Shown: positions 27,306-36,846, counted from the first letter of the stretch. The stretch is DNA of 63,780 nt from Actinomyces haliotis (GCF_015355765.1 NZ_JACWNA010000022.1:1-63780); one strand, 5' to 3'. Notes: generated by a model not told the origin, from the letters alone. Numbers and translations are program-made.

Positions 27306-28430
27306 TCAGCCGACGCGAGCCCGCAGCCAGCCCGTGAGGGCGGCGAGGTAGTCGCTGCGCGCGGGCTCGGGGGAGAGCACGAGGTCGTGCACCCCGCCGG
27401 GCACCTGACGCACGGTGACGTCGTCACCCAGGTAGGGGGCGCGGGCGATCATCTGGTCCACGCGCAGGACGACGTCGCTGCGCAGCGCGTCCTCGCGCGA
27501 CGGGTGCTCCCCGCCGGACGTCGTCGAGCAGCACAGGAGAACCGGCACCGTGATCCCCAGGCCGTGGTGGACCTCCCGCTGGAGGCGGCGGATCCCCGCC
27601 ATGAATCCGGCGCGCGCCGGGAAGGACGGTGAGGGCTTGAGCGTGAGGTCCCAGTCCCACTCCCCGCCCCAGCGCTGGTGCAGGACTCGCGCGTAGAGGT
27701 CGTCCTCGACGCCTCCGAGCGCGGCGCCCGCCGCCCAGTCCGTTCCCGGTCCCTCGCCTATGACCTCGTCGCGCTGACCGGCCAGCTCGGTGTCCCGCTG
27801 CGCGGCGAGCGGCGAGTCCACGATGATCCGGTCGGGGTCGCGCCGCGCCATGAGGTCGATCGCCACCGAGCCGTAGGAGCGCATAACGCCACCGGCCTGC
27901 AGGTCCAGCCACGGGGAGTTGAGCGTGACCGCGTCGACCGTGCCCGGGTGGTCCGCCGCCCAGATGACGGCCTGGAGGCCGCCGGTCGAGTGGGCGTTGA
28001 GGACGACGACGTCGTGCCCGTGCTCCTCGCGGATGATCCGCAGGGCCTCGGCGATCTCCTCGTCGTGGACGCGCAGGTCCCGCACGTCGTGCGGGGAGCG
28101 GTAGCCCCGGCCGGCGCGCCCGCAGGTGCGCAGGTCGAGCGCGTAGAACTCGTGGCCGGCCGCCAGGAGCGCGTCGGCGAGGTTCGTCTGGAAGAAGTAG
28201 TCGTTGCGTCCGTGGAGGTAGAGGACGGCCCGCGAGTGCCGGGGCGTCGCCCCGGTGGGAGTGGCTGCCTCGCGCTGGTGGACGAGGACGGCGTGGTCGG
28301 CGCCCGGGGCGGCGTCGGAGACCTCGACGGGGACCTGGCGCGCCACCCAGGGCTCACCGAGCAGGTCCTCCGTGACGTCGGTGCGCGCGGGAGCGTCGCT
28401 GGTGGTGCGCGGAGTCTCCGGGGTGGTCAC
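27306..28430 (-). CDS. Alpha/beta hydrolase (monoacylglycerol-lipase-like)
   Basis: 374 residues from the GTG at 28,430 (aggat site); the longer frame reads into upstream non-coding sequence. Landmarks are the oxyanion region LYLHGRNDYFFQ, FYALDLRTCGRAGRGYRSPHDVRDL, and the nucleophile elbow LNAHSTGGL (Ser in a variant G/A-H-S-x-G). The late His lies in QVPGGVHDLVLS. It is an intracellular serine hydrolase with no signal peptide. The substrate is unknown, and lysophospholipase-type activity is the family guess. Confidence 0.82.
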   Translation of the reverse strand: MTTPETPRTTSDAPARTDVTEDLLGEPWVARQVPVEVSDAAPGADHAVLVHQREAATPTGATPRHSRAVLYLHGRNDYFFQTNLADALLAAGHEFYALDLRTCGRAGRGYRSPHDVRDLRVHDEEIAEALRIIREEHGHDVVVLNAHSTGGLQAVIWAADHPGTVDAVTLNSPWLDLQAGGVMRSYGSVAIDLMARRDPDRIIVDSPLAAQRDTELAGQRDEVIGEGPGTDWAAGAALGGVEDDLYARVLHQRWGGEWDWDLTLKPSPSFPARAGFMAGIRRLQREVHHGLGITVPVLLCCSTTSGGEHPSREDALRSDVVLRVDQMIARAPYLGDDVTVRQVPGGVHDLVLSPEPARSDYLAALTGWLRARVG

Positions 28431-28669
28431 GGAGGGATCCTGGCACGAAGGAGGGCACGGCGCGTGGCCCGACGCACGGGGACGCGGCGTCGTCACGCAG
28501 CCGTGCCCACGCCGTCCTGGTGCCGCGCTGTGCTGGTACCGCGACAGGCCGGCGCCGGGCTGGTGCCGGCCCGGCGCCCGGTGCGGGAGCAGCCCGCGTG
28601 ACTTTCGTCCCCACGACCGCGTAGGGCTTGCCCCCTGTGAGCCGCGTCGCCTAGCGTCCTGCCTTGAAC
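28431..28669. other. Divergent gap between hydrolase and met operon
   Basis: With the riboswitch it makes up the 332-bp gap between the divergent hydrolase and metN genes. This part presumably carries both promoters. I see no ORF and no convincing promoter elements in it. Confidence 0.4.
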
Positions 28670-28754
28670 CCATCCAGAGCAACCGAGAGACCTGGCTCGT
28701 CGACGTTGCAGCAACCCCCGCTCGCGGTGAGGGTGCTTCCGCCAGGACCGATGG
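28670..28754 (+). promoter_or_regulatory. SAM riboswitch (SAM-I/SAM-IV clan) upstream of metNIQ
   Basis: The sequence has the conserved core order of the S-box clan: cagagc, then gagagacctggc (28,685-28,696), a tcgtcgacg arm, gcagcaaccc (28,710-28,719), then ggtgagggtgctt. ccatc (28,670) can pair with gatgg (28,750-28,754) as P1. The 3' strand of P1 overlaps the ggagg ribosome-binding site of metN, so ligand binding could block translation. The actinobacterial setting and core spacing favour a SAM-IV or variant SAM-I fold; I cannot decide by eye. Confidence 0.75.
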
Positions 28755-28762
28755 AGGAATGC

Positions 28763-29803
28763 GTGAGCCCTACCGCCACCACTGCCCCCGCCACGAACGC
28801 GGGCGACGGCCCCATGATCTCCCTGCGTGACGTCCACAAGGTCTACCGCCTGCGCGACGGTAGCGAGGTCCGCGCCCTCGACGGCCTCAGCCTCGAGGTG
28901 CCTGCCGGCTCCGTCCACGGCATCGTCGGCACCTCCGGCGCCGGCAAGTCGACCCTCGTGCGCTGCCTCACCAGCCTCGAGCCCGTCACCTCCGGGACCG
29001 TGAGCGTCGCCGGCAAGGACATGGCCTCCCTGTCCTCGCGCGACCTGCGCGACGCCCGACGCAGCATCGGCATGGTCTTCCAGCACGCCAACCTGCTCGA
29101 CCAGCGCACCACCGCGCAGAACATCGCCTACCCGCTCGCCATGGCTGGCGTGAAGGCCGGTGAGCGGCGCGAGACCGTCGAGCGGATGCTCGAGCTCGTC
29201 GGCCTCGCCGACCGCGGCAGCTCCTACCCCTCGCAGCTCTCCGGCGGCCAGAAGCAGCGCGTCGGCATCGCCCGCGCGCTCGCGGACCAGCCCGCCGTGC
29301 TCCTGTGCGACGAGCCCACGAGCGCCCTCGACCCGGAGACGACCCGTTCGATCCTCGAGCTCATCCGCGACGTGCGCGACCGCCTCGGCGTCACCGTCGT
29401 CATCATCACCCACGAGATGAGCGTCGTCCGCTCCATCTGCGACTCCGTCTCCCTGCTCGAGGCCGGCCGCATCGTCGAGTCCGGCCCCATCGAGGACGTC
29501 GTCGGCGACGTCACCTCGCGCCTGTCCCGCGAGCTCGTTCCGCCGCCGTCCCTCCCCGAGGGGGCCGTGAGCGCCGGCGACGCCGTCGTCGACGTCGCGC
29601 TCGTCGCCCACCCCGGCCAGCCGGCCGCCTCCCAGATCCTCGGACTCGTCGCCCAGCAGGGCGCCGACGTCGCCGCCGGCGTCTTCGAGACCCTCGGCAC
29701 CGCCCAGGTCGGCCGGCTCGCCCTCACCATCCCCGCCGAGCGCCGGGACGCCCTCGTGGACGCCCTCACCGCCGCCGGAGTCCACGCGGAGGTCCGCCGA
29801 TGA
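28763..29803 (+). CDS. metN: Methionine ABC transporter ATP-binding protein MetN
   Basis: 346 residues from the GTG at 28,763, with ggagg 5 nt upstream; the in-frame ATG at 28,751 lies inside the riboswitch stem. Walker A is GTSGAGKST, signature LSGGQKQR, Walker B VLLCDEPTSALD. The C-terminal about 80 residues form the NIL ligand-binding domain (ILGLVAQQGADVAAGVF) that inhibits transport when methionine is high. Its stop overlaps the metI start (ATGA). Confidence 0.95.
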   Translation: MSPTATTAPATNAGDGPMISLRDVHKVYRLRDGSEVRALDGLSLEVPAGSVHGIVGTSGAGKSTLVRCLTSLEPVTSGTVSVAGKDMASLSSRDLRDARRSIGMVFQHANLLDQRTTAQNIAYPLAMAGVKAGERRETVERMLELVGLADRGSSYPSQLSGGQKQRVGIARALADQPAVLLCDEPTSALDPETTRSILELIRDVRDRLGVTVVIITHEMSVVRSICDSVSLLEAGRIVESGPIEDVVGDVTSRLSRELVPPPSLPEGAVSAGDAVVDVALVAHPGQPAASQILGLVAQQGADVAAGVFETLGTAQVGRLALTIPAERRDALVDALTAAGVHAEVRR

Positions 29804-30552
29804 GCACCCTGACCGCCCTGTCCGCCGCCCTCGCCGTCAAGGCGCCGGGGCTCGCCACCATCCTGTCCGCGTCCAGCGAGGACGGCCGCACGTGGCTCAA
29901 CAACCCGGTCATCCAGCGCAAGCTCGGCCAGGCCACGTGGGAGACCATCGAGATGACGCTGGTCTCCGGGATCCTCACCGTCGTGCTCGGCCTGCTCCTC
30001 GGGCTCGCCCTCGTCACCACCGGCAAGCGTGGCCAGCACCGTAACCGGGCCGTCTACGAGGTCCTCTCGCAGGTCGTCAACATCGGCCGCTCGATGCCCT
30101 TCATCATCCTCATGGTCGCGATCGTGCCGCTCACGCGGCTCATCGCCGGGACCTCGCTCGGCTGGCAGGCCGCCTGCGTCCCGCTCACCATCGGGGCCAT
30201 CCCCTTCTACGCGCGCCTGGTGGAGACCGCCATCAACGACGTCGACCACGGCAAGGTCGAGGCGGCCCTCATGATGGGTGCCTCCGGCAGCCAGATCACC
30301 TGGGGGGTCCTCGTGCGCGAGGCCCTGCCGACGCTCATCCAGTCGGCCACCGTCACGATCATCACGCTGCTCGGCTACTCCGCCATGGCGGGCGCCGTCG
30401 GCGGCGGCGGCCTGGGAGACCTCGCCATCCAGTACGGCTACAACGGCTACCAGACCGACGTCATGGTCATCACCGTCATCACCATCGTCCTCGTCGTCGC
30501 GGTCATCCAGGTCGTCGGCGACCTCCTCGCCCGGATCGTCGACCACCGCTGA
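29800..30552 (+). CDS. metI: Methionine ABC transporter permease MetI
   Basis: 250 residues from the ATG at 29,800, overlapping metN by 4 bp. Five to six membrane helices (TLVSGILTVVLGLLLGLAL, SMPFIILMVAIVPL) and the EAA-loop region EAALMMGASGSQITWGVLVREALP that docks on MetN are visible. It is typical of MetI, with an N-terminal extension of about 40 residues. Confidence 0.95.
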   Translation: MSTLTALSAALAVKAPGLATILSASSEDGRTWLNNPVIQRKLGQATWETIEMTLVSGILTVVLGLLLGLALVTTGKRGQHRNRAVYEVLSQVVNIGRSMPFIILMVAIVPLTRLIAGTSLGWQAACVPLTIGAIPFYARLVETAINDVDHGKVEAALMMGASGSQITWGVLVREALPTLIQSATVTIITLLGYSAMAGAVGGGGLGDLAIQYGYNGYQTDVMVITVITIVLVVAVIQVVGDLLARIVDHR

Positions 30553-30602
30553 CGCCGCGGGGACCCGAGCTCCACCCCACACCCACCCCGAAAGGCACTC
30601 AC

Positions 30603-31571
30603 ATGTCGCTCACCATCACCCGCCGCTCCGCCCTGGCCGGTGGCCTCGCCTCCGCCGTCGCGCTCACCCTCGCCGCCTGCGGCGGCAAGTCCGGCTCCTC
30701 CTCGGCCGACTCGACCGCCTCCGCCGCGTCCAACGCGACCGCCGTCGCCTCCGAGGCCCCCTTCTACGCCGCCGCCACGGCCGCCCCGACCGGCGCCGTC
30801 GACGTCTCCGGCGTCGAGACCAAGGGCATCACCGTCTCCGGCGACACCGCCACCATCAAGATCGGCGCCTCCCCGGAGCCGCACGTGACGATCCTCCAGT
30901 GGGTCCAGGACAACCTCACCAAGGGCACCGGCATCTCGCTCGACATCGTCTCCATCAACGACTACCAGACGCCGAACTCCTCGCTGAACGACGGGTCCCT
31001 CGCCGCGAACTACTACCAGACCCCGAACTTCCTGCAGCAGCAGATCGACGACAAGGGCTACGACTTCACCGGCATCGCCAAGGTGCACATCGAGCCCATG
31101 GGCCTGTACTCGTCCACCGTGAAGTCGGTCAAGGACATCCCCGACGGCGGCACGATCATCCTCAACAACGACCCGGCCAACACCGCCCGCGGCTACCGCC
31201 TCCTCGAGACCGCCGGCCTCATCAAGGTCGACCCGAGCGTCGCGCTGCCCACTGACGTCGACATCACCGAGAACTCGAAGAACCTCAAGTTCAAGACGGT
31301 CGACGGCGCCCAGGTGGCCCGCTCCATGGCCGACGCCGACGCCGCCTGCATCAACGGCAACTACGCCCTCGAGGCCGGCCTGTCCCCGAAGGACGACGCC
31401 CTCGTCCTCGAGCCCGGTGAGGACTCGCCCTACGCCAACGAGCTCGTCGTGCGCACCGCGGACAAGGACAACGCGGCCCTCGCCAAGCTCGCCGCCCTGC
31501 TCAACTCCGACGAGCTCAAGAAGTTCATCACGGAGAAGTGGACCGACGAGTCCGTCATCGCGGCCTTCTGA
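30603..31571 (+). CDS. metQ: Methionine-binding lipoprotein MetQ
   Basis: 322 residues. Signal peptide RRSALAGGLASAVALTLAAC has a lipobox Cys at 26. The mature protein has a Ser/Ala-rich linker then the NlpA fold: IKIGASPEPHVTILQWV, NDYQTPNSSLNDGSLAANYYQ (ligand loop), HIEPMGLYS, and INGNYALEAGL. It delivers methionine to MetNI. The operon is closed by a palindromic terminator. Confidence 0.95.
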   Translation: MSLTITRRSALAGGLASAVALTLAACGGKSGSSSADSTASAASNATAVASEAPFYAAATAAPTGAVDVSGVETKGITVSGDTATIKIGASPEPHVTILQWVQDNLTKGTGISLDIVSINDYQTPNSSLNDGSLAANYYQTPNFLQQQIDDKGYDFTGIAKVHIEPMGLYSSTVKSVKDIPDGGTIILNNDPANTARGYRLLETAGLIKVDPSVALPTDVDITENSKNLKFKTVDGAQVARSMADADAACINGNYALEAGLSPKDDALVLEPGEDSPYANELVVRTADKDNAALAKLAALLNSDELKKFITEKWTDESVIAAF

Positions 31572-31583
31572 CCCCTCCTCGCC

Positions 31584-31620
31584 GAGATCGGGACATCCTG
31601 ACCTCGGGATCGGGACATCC
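31584..31620. repeat. Short repeat following the metQ stop
   Basis: gagatcgggacatcctgacc followed by tcgggatcgggacatcc. Twenty-six of the first 29 bases match 55,806-55,834, which directly follows the stop of another gene. atcgggacatcc is itself repeated within the element. Confidence 0.6.
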
Positions 31621-31642
31621 AGCGGAGCGGGAGTCCCGCGAG

Positions 31643-31688
31643 ACGACGTCGCCCTCTGCGTCCGGCCGGACGCAGAGGGCGACGTCGT
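31643..31688. terminator. 46-bp perfect palindrome, bidirectional terminator
   Basis: acgacgtcgccctctgcgtc plus cgg (31,643-31,665) is exactly complementary to 31,666-31,688. It lies between convergent metQ and upp. Confidence 0.85.
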
Positions 31689-31703
31689 CGTTCGTGGGCG
31701 CGG

Positions 31704-32342
31704 TCAGTCGACGATGCCGTAGAGGCGGTCGCCTGCGTCGCCGAGACCCGGGACGATGTAGGAGTGCTCGTTGAGGTGGTCGTCCTGCGCGGCGGTCACG
31801 ACGGTGACGTTGGCGCGGTCGCCGACCGCCTCCTCGAGCGCCTGGAGGCCCTCCGGGGCGGCGATGAGGCAGATGGCGGTGACGTCGCTTGCGCCGCGCT
31901 CGAGCAGGTAGTTGATGGCGGCGACGAGGGTGTGGCCCGTGGCGAGCATCGGGTCGATGACGAAGACCTGGCGTCCTGAGAGGTCGTCGGGGAGGCGGTT
32001 CGCGTAGGTCTCGATCTCGAGGGTGTCGTCATCGCGGCGCATGCCGAGGAAGCCGACCTCCGCCGTCGGGAGCAGACGCGTCATGCCCTCCAGCATGCCC
32101 AGGCCGGCGCGGAGGATCGGGACGACGATGGGGCGCGGCTCGGCCAGGCTACGGGCGGTCGTGGTCGTGATCGGGGTCGTGATCTCGACCTCCTCGGTGC
32201 GCACGTCGCGCGTGGCCTCGTAGGCCAGGAGGGTGACGAGCTCGTCGACGAGCTGGCGGAAGACGGCGGACGGGGTCGTCTCGTCGCGGAGCACGGAGAG
32301 CTTGTGGTCGATGAGCGGGTGGTCGGCAACGTGGAGGCGCAT
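31704..32342 (-). CDS. upp: Uracil phosphoribosyltransferase
   Basis: 212 residues, normal length. The PRPP-binding motif [16 protein letters not shown] and the C-terminal uracil-binding [15 protein letters not shown] are both present, with [11 protein letters not shown] upstream. It makes UMP from uracil and PRPP in pyrimidine salvage. A uracil/xanthine permease is encoded elsewhere in the window (46,816), not in operon with it. Confidence 0.97.
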   Translation of the reverse strand: MRLHVADHPLIDHKLSVLRDETTPSAVFRQLVDELVTLLAYEATRDVRTEEVEITTPITTTTARSLAEPRPIVVPILRAGLGMLEGMTRLLPTAEVGFLGMRRDDDTLEIETYANRLPDDLSGRQVFVIDPMLATGHTLVAAINYLLERGASDVTAICLIAAPEGLQALEEAVGDRANVTVVTAAQDDHLNEHSYIVPGLGDAGDRLYGIVD

Positions 32343-32356
32343 GGGACCAGCCTACG

Positions 32357-32400
32357 GCGAGGCGGGCGAGCTCCGGGCTCCCGGAGCGCGCCCGCCTCGC
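32357..32400 (-). terminator. Hairpin terminator after the BCCT transporter
   Basis: gcgaggcgggcg (32,357-32,368) pairs with cgcccgcctcgc (32,389-32,400), with an inner ctccggg/cccggag stem. It lies 18 bp past the transporter stop on the minus strand. Confidence 0.7.
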
Positions 32401-32418
32401 GCGGGGGCGTGGACGGCG

Positions 32419-34617
32419 TCAGACGCTCAGCGACTCGCTCGTACCGAGGTACTCGATCCAGCGCTCGTAGTGGTCGAGGACGTCGTGGGCGACCTGGTCC
32501 GCGGACCAGTCCATGACGTCGTAGCCGACGCCGCCGCCGCGCGGGCGCACCTCGAGGCGGATCGTCGTGTCGTCGGCCTCCTTGAGGCCGCCGCCGTACT
32601 GGGGCGCGGGCGTCTCCACCATGCGCACCACGTAGCGGAAGGCGCGGTGGCCCTGGGAGCGCTCGACGGCGTCGGTCTCGATCTCGCCGTCGCGGGCCTC
32701 GTTGTTCGGGTCCGTGACGAGGAGCGTCGCGCGGGCGTGGAAGGTGCGGGTGTCGTCGGGGTCGGCGGCCTCCTCGCCCTCGACGTAGACCTCCGCGTCG
32801 AGCTGCTCCTTCTCGAGCTCCGCGGCGACGGCCTCGAGGGCCGGGACGATGCGGTTGTCGAGGGCGCGCTGAGCCTGGGTGAGGCTGACGGAGTCGAAGG
32901 TGTGGGAGAGGCGGTCGCGCCACGAGACGCGGCGCAGTCCCGCGGCCGTCCCGGTGAAGCCGAGCTGGCGGTTGCGCAGCGCCTGCGAGCGTGCGAGGTC
33001 CCAGCTCATCTCAGCGCGCAGGGCCTTGAAGAGGCAGTAGCCGATGAGCACGATGATGAAGCTGAAGGGGAGCGCCATGACGAGCGTCGCCTGCTGGAGG
33101 ATGTTGATGCCTCCGGCCAGCAGCATCGCGATGGTGAGGACGCCGGTGAGGGTCGCCCAGAAGATGCGCAGCCACGGGGCGGCGTCCTCGCGCTCGCCCT
33201 TGATCCGGCTCGACAGGTTCGACATGACCAGGGCGCCGGAGTCGGCGGAGGTCACGTAGAACAGGATGCCGACGAAGAGCGAGAGCGCGATGAGGATCGT
33301 CGAGCCGGGCAGGGCGCCGAGCATGAGGTAGAGGCCCTGCTCGGGCGTCTTCAGGGTGGTCTCCGCGAAGGACTGGCCGCCCGAGCGGATGAGGTCGATG
33401 GCGTTGTTGCCGAAGATCGAGACCCACATGACGACGTAGGTGAAGGGGAGGATGAGGGCGCCGGTGACGAACTGGCGGATGGTGCGGCCGCGGGAGATGC
33501 GGGCCAGGAACATGCCGACGAAGGCGCCCCACGTGATCCACCAGGCCCAGAAGAACAGGGTCCAGGAGTTGAGCCACTGCTCGGGGCGGTCGTAGGCGTA
33601 GGTCTCCATCGTCAGGTGCGGGAACTGCGTGACGAAGTCGCCGACGGACCCGATGAGGGAGTCGATGAGGAAGGCCGTGTTGCCGGTGACGAGCACCCAC
33701 AGGGCCAGGAAGATGGCGAGCAGGACGTTGAGGTTCGACAGGATGCGCACGCCCTTGTCGACGCCGGAGGTGGCGGAGATGGTCGCCATGACGACGCTCA
33801 GCGCGATGAGGCCGACCTGCGCGGCGGTGCCCTGCGGCACGCCGAAGAGGATGTCGAGGGCGACGTTGAGCTGGACGACGCCGACTCCGAGGGAGGAAGC
33901 GATGCCGAAGACCCCGCCGACGAGCGCGGCGACGTCGACGACGTCGCCGATCCAGCCGTCGACGCGGTCGCCGAGGACGGGCCGCAGCGTGGAGCGCACC
34001 GCGAGGGCGTCACGACGGCGGTAGGCGAAGTAGGCCATCGCCATGCCCATGATCGCGTAGACGCCCCAGCCGGAGATCCCGTAGTGGAACATCGTGAGGA
34101 CGACGGCGTTGCGGGCGGCCTCGACGGTCTGCCCGTCGCCGGTGGGCGGGTTCATGTACTGGGCGACCGGCTCGGCGATGGCGAAGAACATGATGCCGGT
34201 GCCGATGCCGGCGGCGAAGAGCATCGCCGCCCAGGAGAAGGTCGAGTAGTCCGGCGTGGAGTTGTCGGGCCCCAGCTTGACGCGTCCGTAGCGGGTGACC
34301 GCGAGCAGGACGACGAACACGAGGGCAGCCGTGAGCAGCAGGATGTAGAAGGACCCGAACCACTTGCCGGCCCAGGCGACGGAGGCGTCGAAGGCGGCCT
34401 GGACGGCGGTCGGGTCGAGGAAGGCTGCCAGGGCGACGCCGGCGATGATGATGGCGGAGGCGATGAAGACGCCCCAGTTGATCGGCTGGCCGTTGAGCTT
34501 CTCCTCGGGGGCCCGCGAGACGGTGGCTCCGGGCGAGGGCTCAGGCGCGGTGGTGGTCGGGGCGGACGTCCGTGCCGTGGGGTCGGCCGCGGCGCGTTGG
34601 GCGGGGTACTGGGTCAC
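32419..34617 (-). CDS. BCCT family choline/betaine transporter
   Basis: 732 residues from a GTG at 34,617. Twelve membrane helices occupy residues about 45-560, with the family glycine-rich segment AAGIGTGIMFFAIAEP and the tryptophan motif FFWAWWITWG that forms the trimethylammonium cage. The soluble C-terminal domain of about 170 residues is the BetT-type tail that tunes osmotic activation. It probably imports choline with Na+ or H+ for osmoprotection. No bet oxidation genes are adjacent. The N-terminal 35 residues are disordered. Confidence 0.92.
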   Translation of the reverse strand: MTQYPAQRAAADPTARTSAPTTTAPEPSPGATVSRAPEEKLNGQPINWGVFIASAIIIAGVALAAFLDPTAVQAAFDASVAWAGKWFGSFYILLLTAALVFVVLLAVTRYGRVKLGPDNSTPDYSTFSWAAMLFAAGIGTGIMFFAIAEPVAQYMNPPTGDGQTVEAARNAVVLTMFHYGISGWGVYAIMGMAMAYFAYRRRDALAVRSTLRPVLGDRVDGWIGDVVDVAALVGGVFGIASSLGVGVVQLNVALDILFGVPQGTAAQVGLIALSVVMATISATSGVDKGVRILSNLNVLLAIFLALWVLVTGNTAFLIDSLIGSVGDFVTQFPHLTMETYAYDRPEQWLNSWTLFFWAWWITWGAFVGMFLARISRGRTIRQFVTGALILPFTYVVMWVSIFGNNAIDLIRSGGQSFAETTLKTPEQGLYLMLGALPGSTILIALSLFVGILFYVTSADSGALVMSNLSSRIKGEREDAAPWLRIFWATLTGVLTIAMLLAGGINILQQATLVMALPFSFIIVLIGYCLFKALRAEMSWDLARSQALRNRQLGFTGTAAGLRRVSWRDRLSHTFDSVSLTQAQRALDNRIVPALEAVAAELEKEQLDAEVYVEGEEAADPDDTRTFHARATLLVTDPNNEARDGEIETDAVERSQGHRAFRYVVRMVETPAPQYGGGLKEADDTTIRLEVRPRGGGVGYDVMDWSADQVAHDVLDHYERWIEYLGTSESLSV

Positions 34618-34833
34618 CGGATCACTCCATCTCAGTTCCGTGGATCACCTTCAGCCTTGCAGCGTCGCGGGGTCCTGGCAAACAGATGCCTGGGATCACG
34701 CCGAAGACGTGACATGCGTGCCCGTTGGGAGCCGTGGCTTGTCCGCTGGTCGGTGTGCGGTCTGGCACAGTCGTGCCGGGCGAGGTGAGCTCACTCGTCG
34801 GATGAGGCAGGGGGACCGTGCGAGGCTGGAGCG

Positions 34834-35298
34834 GTGAACCTGACCGAGGAGCGCTACGGCGCTGCCATGGACCGAGCCCTCGACCTCGCCCAAGAGGCCG
34901 CGGGCCGCGGTGAGGTGCCCGTGGGTGCCGTCGTCCTCGGACCCGATGGCGAGGTCCTCGCCGAGACCGCGAACGCCCGCGAGGCCGAGCACGACCCGAC
35001 GGCGCACGCCGAGGTCCGCGCCCTGCGCGCGGCCGGCGCCGCGCTCGGTGGCTCGCACCTGGACGGCTGCACGCTCGTCGTCACCCTCGAGCCGTGCACC
35101 ATGTGCGCGGGCGCCATCCAGCTCGCGCGCGTCGAGAGGGTTGTCATCGGCGCGTGGGAGCCGAGGACCGGCGCGTGCGGATCGCTCCGCGACGTCCTGC
35201 GCGACCCGCGCGCCAACCACCGCGTCGAGGTGGTCTCGGGCGTCCGGGCGCAGGCGGCCACCGGGCTGCTCGAGGAGTTCTTCGCTCGACGGCGGTGA
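34834..35298 (+). CDS. tadA: tRNA adenosine(34) deaminase TadA
   Basis: 154 residues from the GTG at 34,834. The zinc/catalytic motifs are HAEVRAL and PCTMCAGAI, with the N-terminal RGEVPVGAVVLGPDG strand. It converts A34 to inosine in tRNA-Arg(ACG). It lies about 107 bp before a tRNA-Ser gene, a very common pairing in actinobacterial genomes. Confidence 0.94.
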   Translation: MNLTEERYGAAMDRALDLAQEAAGRGEVPVGAVVLGPDGEVLAETANAREAEHDPTAHAEVRALRAAGAALGGSHLDGCTLVVTLEPCTMCAGAIQLARVERVVIGAWEPRTGACGSLRDVLRDPRANHRVEVVSGVRAQAATGLLEEFFARRR

Positions 35299-35404
35299 CA
35301 CGGCGGCAGTGGCGTCGGCCCACGCGACGCGGTTCACCGTGAGCGACCTCGCAGCGCCGTCGGATTGGGTCTGAGGCGGACTGCCGTGTAGCCTCGACCT
35401 CCGA

Positions 35405-35493
35405 GGTAGCGTGTCCGAGCGGCCGAAGGTGCAGATCTCGAAAGTCTGTGTGGTTCATAGCCACCCTGGGTTCGAATCCCAGCGCTACCGCCA
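35405..35493 (+). tRNA. tRNA-Ser (anticodon CGA)
   Basis: The acceptor ggtagcg (35,405-35,411) pairs with cgctacc (35,483-35,489), with discriminator G and an encoded CCA. The anticodon arm cagat-ctcgaaa-gtctg gives CGA. The long variable arm and GGTTCGAATCC T-loop are those of class II tRNA-Ser. Confidence 0.96.
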
Positions 35494-35498
35494 AGGGG

Positions 35499-35530
35499 AA
35501 GCCCCCGAGCCATGAGGTTCGGGGGCTTCG
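35499..35530 (+). terminator. Terminator after tRNA-Ser
   Basis: gaagcccccgagcc pairs with ggttcgggggcttc around atga, directly after the tRNA. Confidence 0.85.
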
Positions 35531-35549
35531 TCGTTCTCGACGGGGCGCG

Positions 35550-36692
35550 TCAGAACGTGAGCACCTCCTGCTTGTTCATGAGGAAGCCGTGGCCGGACTT
35601 CGTGCTCCACACCGTGATGCCGTTCTCCGCCGAGGCGACGACGAAGTTGCCGTAATAGACGACCTGGCCGTACCGGACGGTCTGGGCCGAGCCCGGCTCG
35701 TAGCCCGCCATGAAGTCGTCGCCCTTCGCGATCGTCGTGGGCTCACCCGTCTCGCCGAGCCCGTACGCCCAGATCGCCGGCCCCTCGTCGGGCACCACGC
35801 GCCAGTCGCTCTCCTTGGCGCCGCAGCCGATGTCGCTCGAGGAGATGTCGCACTCGATGTTGCCGCTCGGGCTGAGGATGAGGGCGAGGTCGTCGCCCCC
35901 GTACGGGCTGTGGTAGATCCCGGTCGCCTCGGTCGCCTGGGACGGGCGCGCGCCGCCGGCACCTGCGTAGGCGCCCGCCACGGGGGCGGAGCCCGACGAG
36001 ACCGCGGCCGAGCTGCTCGCGGTGGCTCCGGAGGCGGAGAAGGTGTCGACCGGGGACGGCAGGGCGTCCTCGGGGTAGGGGAGGTCGCCGGACTGGACGA
36101 CCTTCTTGGAGCCCTCGTTCCACGTGTAACGCAGGGTCGCGTCAGGCGTGGTCTTCATGAGGTCTTCCTCGGTGTCCTCCTTGATGAGGTCGAACTCGAT
36201 CGTCTTCGCGTCGACCTGCCGGACCGTGTTCATGATGACGCCCACCGGCTCCGTGCGCGCGGTGCTGTAGAAGCTGCCCTTGTGGAAGAGGAGGACGAAC
36301 TGCGCGGAGTCGGTGCTGCCGTCGGTTTGGTACAGACGGATCGCCGAGAGGTCGGCGCAGGGGTCGAAGGCGGCGTCGTCGGACAGCGGCGCCCACGAGT
36401 CGGTGCCGTAGCTCTTCAGGTGCGGCTTGGCCTCCGCGATCGCCTGGTCCTCGGTGAGGTTCTTGCAGCTCGTGTCGGAGGCCTGCGTGGCGTCGGCCGA
36501 GCTCTTCGCCAGTGGTTCGTCGCTCGCCTGGGCGGTCGCGGACGCCGAGGCGGAGGCGGTGGTGGAAGCGCTCGCGGAGGCCTGCGTGGCGTCGGACCCG
36601 GAGCTTGAGCCGGTGCCGCCGCAGCCGGCGAGGGTCAGGGCGGCGGCGAGGGCGAGGGTCGCCAGGGAACGGGAACGAGCCGAGGGGGTCAC
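35550..36692 (-). CDS. LppP/LprE-like lipoprotein
   Basis: 380 residues from the GTG at 36,692 (AAGGAC site). Signal peptide ends TLALAAALTLAGC (lipobox Cys about 24), then a Ser/Ala/Thr linker of about 50 residues. The first domain (CKNLTEDQAIAEAKPHL, FDPCADLSAIRLYQTDG, VLLFHKGSFYSTA) resembles mycobacterial LppP/LprE. A second region after a Ser/Ala linker (SPSGNIECDISSSDIGCGAKESDW) has four cysteines likely in disulfides. It is cell-surface; function unknown. Confidence 0.78.
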   Translation of the reverse strand: MTPSARSRSLATLALAAALTLAGCGGTGSSSGSDATQASASASTTASASASATAQASDEPLAKSSADATQASDTSCKNLTEDQAIAEAKPHLKSYGTDSWAPLSDDAAFDPCADLSAIRLYQTDGSTDSAQFVLLFHKGSFYSTARTEPVGVIMNTVRQVDAKTIEFDLIKEDTEEDLMKTTPDATLRYTWNEGSKKVVQSGDLPYPEDALPSPVDTFSASGATASSSAAVSSGSAPVAGAYAGAGGARPSQATEATGIYHSPYGGDDLALILSPSGNIECDISSSDIGCGAKESDWRVVPDEGPAIWAYGLGETGEPTTIAKGDDFMAGYEPGSAQTVRYGQVVYYGNFVVASAENGITVWSTKSGHGFLMNKQEVLTF

Positions 36693-36846
36693 GGGACACG
36701 TCCTTTCACGCAAGAGTGATGTCAGGCGTGACCCTAGGCAGTCCCTGTGCGCGTGGAGCGGCTCCGGCACCACCGAGACCGATCCGGGAGGCAACCGCGA
36801 TAGGCCTGAGACCGCGGGGTTTCGACGGCCTTGGCGCATCCCGCCC

